Of a stretch of 64,000 bases of DNA, positions 11,360 through 22,700 are shown in pieces (position 1 is the stretch's first letter; every line of letters begins with the position of its first letter). This DNA comes from Parapristionchus giblindavisi (taxonomy: Eukaryota; Nematoda; Chromadorea; Rhabditida; Diplogasteridae): positions 369,686 through 433,685 of the forward strand of contig CALSFV010000081.1 of NCBI GenBank assembly GCA_943737045.1, written 5' to 3'. Under the pieces are notes generated by a model, which saw only the letters and a list, made by a program, of their open reading frames with translations, had not been told where the DNA came from and did not search any database. Made by a program: the position numbers and the translations under genes.

Positions 11360-12290
11360 CCTTTCCATTTGAAATTTTCTGTTATGGAATTATGTCAACT
11401 CGAAATAACTGAAGTCCGATAAACTTGATAGAACAACAACCAATGGTTGAAGACATTTTCTCTGTCTGCTATACCGTAACCCCTACATTTCCTACACTTT
11501 TTCTTTGTTATTAAAGTACGAGAGATCAGGAAAAATACTTCTGACTCGCGATATTTTGTCAACAAAAAAATATGCAATTGCCCAGTTTTTGTGCAAAATG
11601 ATCATTGTTTGAAATGATAGAGAATCCATGATAATTTTGCTTTTTTTTGTTAACTTATCTCTTCCTTTTCTCGATTGAATTGGAATTCTTCTTGCTTCTT
11701 ATTCATTGCTCTACTTCTGATAAATACAGCACAGCACGGTCGTGTGTTGTACACATGCTCCGCTGCGGGGTGCATTTGAACGCATAATCTATTTCCTTTG
11801 AGTATGAATATTTTGTATTCTCAAACTCTTAATCATGACCGGGTTGTTCTGTAGCGTGATATTGATGGAGACCTATTCTTGTCTATTCTTTCATCCCTAA
11901 TGCTCCTAATACCTTACGTCTTAAAGCCTTATGGTCACTACTATCTTTCAATTTCTTTCGTTTACAATGCTTATCAAGGCTATTCTAGATAATTGAAGAA
12001 TAAAAGAGGAACTCCAAAGTGTATTGAGCAAACGCTGGGAAATTCGAATTTTGAAGTTTGCTAAAACTATTTTTTTTGCTTTTAGAGTCCTTTCTATTCG
12101 TATCCTCCCCTTTCTTAACCTCTTCACTTCATAAATCTCTATTCCGTCCTTCGCCTCCATTCCTCTTTCCTTCGAATTTTCTCATTAATCAAGGCATTTG
12201 TGATAGGATGCACAAATTTTCACCATTTTTTCAGAAACTGATTTTTTCGAGAACGATTTTTTATTGAACAAAAATGATACTCGAATAATG
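11360..12290. repeat. Diverged direct duplication, unit 2
   Basis: This is the second unit of the 9060-10470 duplication. It lacks about 540 bp that in unit 1 contain a SINE-like element and the terminal IL-17-like exon. I see no gene in it. Confidence 0.55.
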
Positions 12291-12509
12291 AGACTCTCCA
12301 TTGATCGCAAAATCCTCCAAAGTGTTATCGTGTTTAAAGTGGATTCAGACACCCTTCCTTTGACTGGATTCTACGAAATCCTGGAGCTCAAAGTATTCCA
12401 TTCTGCGTATTCTCCACGTGATGCAGAGCACTATCAGCGATGGATACTGGGTTTAGAGACGTCTATCCTTTTGTTCATCGTATTCATACAACACCCACTT
12501 CTCGTCTGA
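12264..12509 (+). CDS. Hypothetical short ORF
   Basis: This open frame of 81 codons is slightly richer in G+C than its surroundings, and the middle part (12285-12460) reads like ordinary globular protein. It has no recognisable domain and no clear splice signals. It could be an exon of an undetected gene or transposon debris. Listed for completeness only. Confidence 0.15.
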   Translation: MNKNDTRIMRLSIDRKILQSVIVFKVDSDTLPLTGFYEILELKVFHSAYSPRDAEHYQRWILGLETSILLFIVFIQHPLLV

Positions 12510-13079
12510 TGTACTACCCCAAGTATTATGACTTAAAACTGTAAGAACAATTCAAATTCCGCTCTTTTGCCGCGCAATACACTGACTTCTCATTTCATTT
12601 TCGCTTATTTATCGAATTTTATGGAATTTTCTCGTTATTTCATGGGGCTTTTAGCAAAAATAAAATTAAATGCATTTAAAAACTTTCGGAAAAACCCTCG
12701 AAAATTTGGCGAGAATTTTGGAGTGCGTTTTACTCTACGGAGGGGAAGTTTACTAAGTTCGGCATTTGCGTGGTGTATAAAAAACTTTTGTAATTCTATA
12801 ATATGGTTGCACGATTGCGCGTAGTGAGTCATCCACTACCATATAAAGCACTCGATCGAGATCAAACGAAATGATTATCGAAAAAAAGTCAGTGCCTTAA
12901 CTTCGACAATAAGAGATAACTAAATAGTTAGCACACTTTGATATCATGGACATCAAGTGTGCGAAAACGAGGAGATTGAAATGCCCCAGTGCAAAACTTT
13001 TTTTAGTGTACCTAATAGTACAATATCTACAAAACCGGAGTAGTCGTTTAAGTAGAAAATGGAGAATAAGTAGTTCGGA

Positions 13080-13200
13080 GAAGAGAAGGACTAGAATGAT
13101 TTATGCTATTTCTAATACATTCTGTCTACATACACAGAGAGTGAAGGAAACGGGGGTTGAATTTATGCTGATTGGTCGAGTTAACTGCATACTGGTTAGC
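13080..13200. repeat. Direct repeat with 11060-11180
   Basis: This is the second copy of the roughly 120-bp repeat. It lies immediately left of the palindromic element at 13287. Confidence 0.6.
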
Positions 13201-13286
13201 CCTGACAATGAGGGTTCGTATTGGACTTACTGCGGTTAAACGGAGAGTAACCCCTTCGAAAAAACAGTCCGGAAATTCTGGCACCC

Positions 13287-13552
13287 GGAAAGTCGAAAAT
13301 GGAAACACGAAATTTGAATTCGCGATCGCGCAAAGAGATGCGGGAATTCAAATTCCGAGTTTCCGTTATCGATTTTTAGCAGTTAAAATCGAAATTCCCC
13401 CCTTGCTGCTCGCTAAAAAAATGCAATTCCGACTTTGCTTAATGTTTAAAACCGCGGAAATTCGCTGTCGGAAATTCGGAATTTGAATTCCCGCACATCT
13501 TTGCGCGCTCGCGAATTGAAAATTTAATTAAGGTTTCCATTTTCGACTTTCC
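13287..13552. mobile_element. Palindromic MITE
   Basis: The ends GGAAAGTCGAAAATGGAAAC and its complement bracket a long imperfect hairpin. The inner stem pairs GATGCGGGAATTCAAATTCC with its complement, and both arms carry CGCG-rich blocks. It has no coding capacity. I could not settle a target duplication. Confidence 0.75.
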
Positions 13553-13925
13553 ATGTAATTTTTAACGCGTGGAAAGTCGCTTAAATTTCTATCATTTTTT
13601 GACAAATGCCGTACAAAATTTTTGAAGAACTCGCACACTATCACCAATTCTATTTCGAACTGACTTTTCCCCAGCATTTATTTTCATCAGCACAATTGTT
13701 GACAAGTTTTCTTATATTTCCATGATAAATTCGGTTAAATCTGGTGTAAAGTAACGCCAACAATTTTAAGAGCATTCATTATTCACAGCGTAAAAATTCG
13801 AGTGGGCAGAGGGGATCCCATGTCAATGGAGGGATTCTGCTGTACTGTATTTATTTCTACATATTTGTGTAATCTTTGTAGATGGACTTTTAAAGAATAT
13901 TTGCCCTTTTCTGGCTCCTACGTGG

Positions 13926-13995
13926 TGTTCATAAATCACGAAAAGAAAAGTAGAGAAAGCTCTTTTTTTCGTAACTTTTGAACAGAGCATTAGTG
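13926..13995. repeat. GTTCAAAAG-MITE copy 4
   Basis: A short 70-bp form in which the two arms almost meet. The left arm is GTTCATAAATCACGAAAAG and the right arm is TTTTTCGTAACTTTTGAAC followed by AGAGCAT. Confidence 0.7.
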
Positions 13996-14054
13996 TGACA
14001 GGTCAAGAATCTGCATCGCAAAGTGACTTTTTCTGCATTTCTTCATGCGTTTAA

Positions 14055-14500
14055 CTAGGGAATGGTTTCTTTGATGGTTGAAATTACGGATAGTTACCTA
14101 CATAGCAATATTCAGCATGGTCAACTTAGTAAGAATCAACTTATAAAAGTTTGCCATTGATCGATTTTTTAAACGAAACCGGTCGCATATCCGCCGCACG
14201 AAAGACTGCCAAGAAAGATTTTATGGACTTGATTTCCACTGAAACGTCATTTTTTGCTTGAATTACCATGCAGACATGAAATGCTGTCGGGGGAATCGAA
14301 CTCGTGCTCAAAAAGTGAAAAAAAAACAAAAAAATGCAACTTTCTGGCTGTCTTTCGTGCGGCGGATATGGGACGGGTTTCGTTTAAAAAATCGACCAAT
14401 GGCAACTTTTAAAAGTTGATTCTTACTAAGTCGACCATGCTGAATATTGCTATGTAGGTCACTCCCCGTAATTTCAACCATCAAAGAAACCATTCCCTAG
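14055..14500. mobile_element. PIF/Harbinger-like MITE
   Basis: Inverted arms of about 160 bp (14055-14213 and 14339-14500) begin CTAGGGAATGGTTTCTTTGA and end with the complement. Each end is flanked by TAA, the duplication expected of PIF/Harbinger elements. The arms include a matching TCCGCCGCACGAAAGAC block. The loop is about 125 bp. There is no ORF of its own. Confidence 0.75.
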
Positions 14501-15433
14501 TAAGTGACGGCGTAAGGCAAAAGTAGCAACGCATTAGCACAATTTGGCTGACCTGTTTTTTAAATATTCAAAACTTTGAGATATGAAATAATTCAGACAG
14601 TAAAACAACACATACAATATTCACGCCTGATATTCAATATTCAAGGTACAATAATTCGAGGAGATGCAGGGGATTCCGAGAATGTCAAGGGGTAATTTAA
14701 TGTGGTGGACATAGGTAATACTAAGGTTGCTGGTGGTTGTACTAGGACGTAGGCGTCAAGTCAATGGTTTATGGTAGGAATACTCCTATATCGTCAGCAT
14801 AAATATAATATTTACCTCTATGTCCTATAAATCATTTCTCCGTTGACTTGTCTTTAATGGCAGAAGTCACTTTTTCATTGAAACGTTCTTGTTCTGTTCA
14901 AAAGAAACGAAAAAATAAAAATGCCCCGATCGGCTCCTTTCTCTCTTCTTTTCCGAATCTTTTCATGGCTTCTGAACGATTTACGAATGATCTACTTATT
15001 TTCTTTTTTTGTTTGTTCATGTGCAGTCTACGAAAAAAAGAAAGATTGATAGCTCGTAGCTGTGACGATTTCAATGAACGAAAGTGTGAGTGGCAGTAAT
15101 GTGAGAAAACTATGAAAAGCGATTGGAGAATGTGGACTACAGTTACGAAAAGGGTTTAAACGAGACATAATCTTTATGTGCTCCATGAAACATCTCTTTC
15201 TTTTTAAGAGCAGCAGAACCGCTATTTTTAAGAGCAGCAGAAATGTGGAGACCGACGAATATTTTCGTGAAAAAAAATGTGAAGACAGAAAGATAGCAAA
15301 TTTTATTCTGCATTCCGTACATAAAATATTGTATGCTAATTCAGCTTATTGATCGCTAGAATCATGAATGAATCACGCTTGATTTACTGGCAGATGCGCG
15401 AAATTTTGAAAATGGGAAAGTTCGGCATTAGGT

Positions 15434-15490
15434 TTCGAACCCGCGACGTTACGCTAACTAGTTAGCACTTTTACCACTGCGCCATGGGAT
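15434..15490 (-). repeat. tRNA-derived SINE-like core
   Basis: On the minus strand an A box (TGGCGCAGTGG) and a B box (GGGTTCGAAACC) occur at tRNA spacing. The acceptor stem does not close well, so I call it a tRNA-derived remnant, not a gene. Confidence 0.5.
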
Positions 15491-16384
15491 TGATTAATGG
15501 CAGTGCTAATTTCTTGCATATGATTTATCCCTTGCATAACCGATATACTACGCATTTGCATAGACATTCGAGAGCTTCCATCTTCAAATCATAAATCTAG
15601 CCAGAAAACTCATAATAGTGAAGAACGGAAAGTATTAGTAGTAGACTCACAAGGTCACTTGTCAGGTGATAATCAATAAATGCAACTTTTGTTATTTAAT
15701 ATTGTATTGCTTTTTTTCGCACTTGAGGGAATGACACAAGATGCTTCATCTAGAGTCAAATCAAACAATCTTTATCACATTCCTGTTCTGGTATATGGAT
15801 GTTAACCATATGTCATTGGTTATCTAGATTGTTTCATCGTTATTCTTAATTTGAGCCTAGACAAGTAATCAAATATCCCACGGGATTGACTATACCGCTA
15901 TATCGGGCATTCTTTAGGTTTTCCTATTCACACTATTTTTTCGTGTCCTATTCTCACGTAAATTGTTATTTATGGACATGTTTATCAATGAATAAGGGAT
16001 GAAAACGCACATTTTTCAGTAACCAAAATGATCGTATGATAGACATATCTGCTCTTCATACAAAAGAAGTCATCTTTGTGAGGTCTTCACTCATGATCAC
16101 TTAGTGACATGGCCAATCCATCCATTAGAAAAGATCGACAAATGTCTTCTCAATGATACTCAAATGACTTAGACATAAAGATAATGGACTCATGAGTATG
16201 TATAGTCGTTGGAAGGATACTTTGTGTGTCTCTCTCTGTCCATACCTTGCATTTTTCCAATACTTCTTCTCATACTCTGTTCTAAATTTCAGAGAAAACT
16301 ATCATCTTTTTTTAAAATTTTCTTTACTTATGAAGAGTACATTACGCATACTTTCACTTCCATCACAATCAAGGGTAAAGAGCT

Positions 16385-16600
16385 AATTTTTATTTATTTG
16401 TTTGTTTATCCTTCAGTTAAAACATGAATAATGAAGGAAAAAACGGGGAGTGGCAGCTTAAATTTATTATTGATATAAAATACGAATACGAGATTGAGAC
16501 ATAATATTGTGAGCGGGGCAAATTTAGTATCCCTGCACGGAATATATGGGGAGGGGAAGAGGCTCTTGGAAATATGGAAAAGAAACATTAGTTAATGGTG
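16385..16600 (-). mobile_element. 5'-truncated LINE tail
   Basis: The block matches 53180-53400, including GAATACGAGATTGAG and TTTAGTATCCCTGCACGG. It ends on a TTTATTTATTTGTTTA tail, marking the 3' end of a minus-strand copy. It carries only a few dozen degenerate codons. Confidence 0.75.
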
Positions 16601-16779
16601 ACAATCGCATAGTTGGCAATATAACACCTATTCATGAATTTGTCTTCTTCTTCGTTTTTTTTCATTTACTTGATTCTACTGATTACAATTGAGCATGGCT
16701 TCCTTGCACAAAAGACTAACGTTCCTTCGTTTGTTTTCTAATTTATCTACCCTTATTTCCGTGTCAACATTCATTGCAC

Positions 16780-19700
16780 TCAACATCAGCACCAGAAAAA
16801 AGATCTTCGAGTCCATCTATCTCGTTTCGTCCATTCTCTCATATTTTCTCTGACTTTCCCTTGGCGAAGTTCTTTAAAGGGAAACGAAAGAGTAAGACTA
16901 GAGCAAAGAGTTCCAATAATAGTATTGCTCCCACGCCTAATAATAGACTATTTTCAGGTAACACTTACAATGAAATAGGCATTAATTATACTGCAATAGT
17001 TTATCTGAAATACGAGACACGGAAAACTAAAATGTTATGCAGACATGACGTTTTCATGCTTTGTCCAAGTTCTGAATTCTTCGGAGAGGGTGGGCAAAAT
17101 TTGTATAGGCCGTATTTCACCGCAGTTGTCTAACGTTCCAAAAAAGAACATCCATCTCTTTTCGCGATAGCAATCATAATAATTTATCTACGTCCGAGAC
17201 GCGACAGCAATCAAATGAACAACAATTGATAATGTAGCAGTACGATATTAGGGCTGACTCTCCGGATTCAATGGGAATGCGATATTGGGGTGGGCATTCA
17301 ATAGGCAATTAATAAAGATCAAAATCAATTGAAATAACGAACTCTCGCATAAGTCAAAAGTCATCCATTCGCCATTCATTCATGCTTTTGTTGAAATTCA
17401 CACGAACTATTTTCAAACTTTTCGTCATTTGCCCACTCGTTCAGTATTCTCTCTTACATTCATTAAGACGTCTTACAATTAGTATTCTAACTAATATTAT
17501 TATGTACTATGTACTGACCACTGAATACGACAATTTCATGAACTCTTCTTCCTCGATAATATCCTGATTATTCGTCTTTCATCTATTCCTCAATTCAATG
17601 ATTCAAAATATACATATATCGCTTAAAATGATTTGACTCAAACATTCGACATATAAACGTCAATACTATCGAATAGTCTTCATGAATTGTATTCACAATC
17701 AATTATCGATGTTTTCTTATTAAAAGAGTGTGAAATTATTCCGCAAAATATCAATATACCCATAAATCAGTATATTTTCAACAGCCAACCCCTTTCACCT
17801 GACTCCGCCCACTGTGGTTTTCTATTTCATTTCACAAAGAAAGAACATGACAACCTGTTCATCTTCTTCGTTCGTTCTACCCTCTCATATATCATCTTCC
17901 TCTTTCCGATATCCATTCTTCGTTTTTTTTTGTTTTCACTTAATGTCTTACTTTCTATTCTATTTTCGCAGATCTAGACTTTTGATAGAATTGGTCAACA
18001 AAGTATTCGCGTCATCAAAAACCTTTCTGAGAAAATTCTGCGAACTTCTTCTGCATGTATCGCATTCCTGTGAAAATGAACGGAAAATAAATTCATACAT
18101 CGTATTTACTGTTCTATACGACCAAAATACAGTGCATGACTGTATTTTTTGATATTTATCTTCGTCATTTTTTCTATATTAATGAGGGCGCTCGCTTTAA
18201 TGCATCCATTATTATCATATATTTTCTAGTGAACCTCGTCATATATAACCACTAGACAAAAAACCTCAGAAATCTTGACAAAAACAAAAAGTATCAATGT
18301 ACTTTTACCGTTTTACAATTATCAATAATTGATTTCTATGATTACCGTAGATTTGATTAGTGGCACTGATTATTACTGTAATGTAATTCATTTTCTTGTT
18401 TAGTTATTTTCCGTAACTTCTTGAACCTTGGGTCTTTCGGTTGCGCCAAATGCACTATTTCAATAAGTGAATCATAACGCTTACTTCAAAATATTGCCTT
18501 TTCTATGAGATTTGCGGGGGAAATCAAGTGGAGTAGAATAGAATAGTGATCTTTGTGTTCTCAGTTCAATATTTTTACCTTAAACCTATCCCCAAAATAA
18601 TTCGAAATTCTCTTCTCTGGCTGCATCTTGTCGCATAAAAAAGGTAGTCAGAGAGTGCTGTAGAATAAGGTCGAATGTATCACATATTGAACAACAAATC
18701 AAGGGAAATCTTCTTATGCAGTGTTCAATTGGATAATGCACGAAAATGCGAAAATGATGTTCAGTAGTTCATGCGCAAAATGCTAAGAAAATGCTCATTA
18801 TCGATGATTTTACGCAAGTTTTAATGAATTTTTTATGTTGTTTAATCCCATCGCTAATCGAGCATTTTGGGGGGCATTTTCCACATGAACTTCTGCAAAG
18901 TATTTTCCGTATTTTTTTTCTGAACGCAAGTTCTGAACACCGCATTACTAGTTCATTCCATCAGACAGTCCAGGAGAGTATTATATGATAGTATGGGGGG
19001 GGGACAATCAACAAATTGCGTATGGTTTCTACAGTATCACTATCAGTGGATTAAACATTTTGCAGATTTTGATCATTGTCCCTTGAGTGCGGAATAGGAA
19101 ACCCTTTTGAAGCCACTCTTTATGTTATGAAGTTCCTTTATAATCAAGAATGTGTTAGAGAAGAGATAAGTAAAATTATAACATATTTACAATACAAAAA
19201 TAAGACAAATAAAAAATTTGCATGAATCATACTTTATCACTAAGAGTAATTGCCGTTTCGCAATCTGTACAATACATTGTCGAGGGATCCCTGGGTGTGC
19301 CCCGGAAAGAATTTTTAAAAGGTTGTCAACTAAATTGTGCAAAGAAAAAGAAATGATGAAAAATGTAACTTTGAGGTAGAGTTGCCGAGTGTGCGCGAGT
19401 TCTTCAAATTGTTCGCGCGATATTCGGGGATCCCATGTCAATGGGGGGATTCTGATGTATTGTATGCTTGCGAATAAATGAACATTCTGTTGCTCTTTTT
19501 TCAAAAATTTCTTCGAACTCCAAGTAATAGTAAGACTAACAGTAATAACCTATATCAAGATTAACTAAGCATTGTTTCCACTGAACTTGAAATGTCATAA
19601 ATGGAGATCTCTTTCTTCTTCTCTTAGTCCAAATCATTATCAATTCTTCTCATTTATTCATTCCTCTAACTACCGTAATCTACTTCTTCTTTTCGTGTAC

Positions 19701-22700
19701 GAATTCTTCTTTTTAACATAATTCTCTCGCCTCCTCCGATTCTTTCCATCTAATTTAGCTCCTTGATTTCCCATATATGATAGAGAAGTGGTTGGAGAGC
19801 GAGAGAGGAAAAAGCAGAGGGAGAGAGAAAGGGAGAGGAAGAGACTGGTATAATTAGGTATTAGTATGAGTAAGACTCACTCATTCTCTATTCAAAAGAG
19901 ATTGTATCGATTTCTTTATATTATTGTTTAAGACTGAAAAAGACCGGTAAGATTTTTCAGGATTAGTCCGAATATCATTTCAATCAGTAGATCGGCAGAT
20001 TATAAGTATCCTTTGCAAAATATGTCTGCGTCAACTGCAAATTTACCCTTAGTAATGATACCTTATGTTGTAAAGTTATGCTGCGGTCTTGAAGTCAACG
20101 ATAGGAAGTCACACATTCTATCATCATGTTCGTCTACTCGTCAACCAATTATTGTGGATGGAAAAAGCTTCTCATTTGTGGACTCAGCAAAGTACTTGGG
20201 AGGTACAATCTCGTTTCCGCTATCTCACACTAAGGAGATCGATCACAGAATACAATGTGGATGGATGGCCTGGTCCAAGCTCTCTTCTCTTCTGGCTAGC
20301 CGATTTTTCCTTTTTTTTTTCCTTCCCATGACGAACAAGAGACGACTCTTCGAGGCGTGTATCACTTCAACCGTTTTGTTCGGATGCGAGACATGGACGC
20401 TGAGAGAAAGTGAGAAGGAAAGACTGCGTGTTGCACAAAGAAAGATGGAGAGAAGAATGATCGGAATAACGAGGCAGGTAAATTCCACCAAGTATCATCC
20501 CGATCCAAAACCGTGAGACCCAGAAAAAAATTTAAAAAGACATAAAAATATTTTTCTATTTTATTTTATTTTTCCTACAATTGCCTATCGGTGAGGGTCA
20601 TTTTTTATTCCTTCAATTTGACGAGTATTCATTAGTGTAACTATTGTATGAAAACGAATTAAAACAAATTGGGAAAAAGTTGCCTTATTCCCGAAAAACC
20701 ATGATTAATTTGCCTTTTTATCGTCAACTGAGCGAATAAGCATTTACCGGTTACGGTTATGCAAATTCAAAACTTCAAAATTGATATTTTTTCCGAAAAA
20801 TAGTGTGATATTACTATTCAAATATTCAGATAACTAACAAATGATAAAAGAAAACAATAAAATAATACCGAAATCGAATGAAAACAAACAGTTATTGCCG
20901 AATTTTGAATTTCCGCATTTGCATTACCGTATCCGGCACACGCTTAATCGGCTCAGTTTGCAATAAAAAGGCGAATTAATCGAGGTTTTTCGGGAATAAG
21001 GCAACTTTTTCCCAATTTGTTTTAATTCATTTTCATGCAGTAGTTACACTAATGAATACTCGTCAAATTGAAGGAATAAAAAATGACCCTCACCGATAGG
21101 CAATTGTAGGAAAAATAAAATAAAATTGAAAAATATTTTTTATGTCTTTTTAAATTTTTTTCTTGGTCTCACGGTTTTGGATCGGGATGATACTTGGTGG
21201 AATTTACCTGCTTACTATTGCCCTTCGTCATATACACATATCGAACGAATCCGTAAACATTGAAATTTTGATGACACTTCATCGAACTTACGATATTTAG
21301 CGAGGGTGCAGATATGACGAACCCAAACTCCGTCTGTGAGCTCATGCCAGCCTATACTACAACTGTGCACGATTTGGGCCCGATCGGTTCGTATCACTTT
21401 TTGGCCAAGTGCCAAGCCATAAGCAAAATATGTTCACTGAGTCAGATAGTGTCTCATAAGCTGTTCTCCAAGTGATCATTTACCAGTATGCGGGTGGCTT
21501 TTTTCTTGAATTTAATAATGTTATTGATAAAATGCGATCGATTTTACATAGTGTGAATTTAAAGTTGACTTCAGACTATTTTGAAACAGTATCGAGGTCT
21601 TATATTCCTTTCTTCCTTGTTAGAAAAAAACATGGGATATTTATATTTTTTTAAATATATTTAAAACAAATTTATCAAGAGTAGGACTCTGATGTGCATG
21701 GGGGGGGGAAGCTCGTCTTACTTCCGACAGTCCCAGAACACTGACGTTGATCTTCATATATCATGGGATATTTATATATCACTTTCGAATGTGTTTATAT
21801 TGTTATCCCCAATATAATGGTCTTTCATCCTTCTAAAGCTCTACAAAAAGGATACGCGCTCATCATATGTTTGCTATTGGTTTCGCTCTTCCATTTCTAA
21901 TATGAGTGAGAGAGTTTGGCAGATTGAGAGACCACAGAGAAGCACAGAAAGACGTTCTGTGTTGAAATTGCTATGAGAATAGAGAGAGAGAGAGGGAATA
22001 CGACCACCAAGGAGAGGAGGGAAAAGGATATCTGAGGAGAATTATAAATGACCATACTTTGTAATGTAGTGCTCGAAAGTAATATACGGTTGAGAAAACA
22101 TATAAGGAAAAGAGAGAGAGAGTGGATGAAAAGTGAGAGTGTTCTCAGTATTTCACTTCTTTTCGAAATTTTTATCAGAGCTGGTCCGCAAGCGCTGTAT
22201 GCATTTTTGGGGATTGCGAATTTGTCAGAATTTCGAATTTTCAAGAAGTTCATAAACGAACAACTGCACAATCGAGTACATGCCATGTTTTTTTTCTTTC
22301 TTACGTGGGTGAGAGCATTGTATTTAACGTCCGACACTAGTTCTGACCGATCTCTTAACACTATGGCATTGCATGCGCACAGAGAGTATCAATTTGAACT
22401 CCTAAAGGGTTTCCGTTTTTCATACAGTCTCAATAAATAAATCAGTAAATCATTCCTTCAAAGAAAAAACGAGATATTGTACCCAAAGCTTAACTTGAAG
22501 TTAAATTCATATATGGACTGCAATTTTAAATTTCAATTCATTTCATTGTAAAAGGTTCGTTGAAGCATCCTGTATAGAATATACCAATTTCAATTTAAAA
22601 GTATCTTTCTTAATGAAGTTTTGGTATATGCCTCTCAATAAAAAGCACCGTTTTACGTTCTCTCGGGTAGATATGAAAAATATATTCGCGTATTAATTAT

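Larger units (their letters stand above)
14502..16779. other. Non-coding stretch with repeats
   Basis: I see no gene. It contains the tRNA-like sequence at 15434-15490, a LINE tail at 16385-16600, and AT-rich DNA. Confidence 0.5.

Noticed and set aside
22048..22440. 130-codon ORF on +
   Set aside because: It is opposed by a 154-codon ORF on the other strand over GA-rich sequence. Neither has a domain or exon borders.
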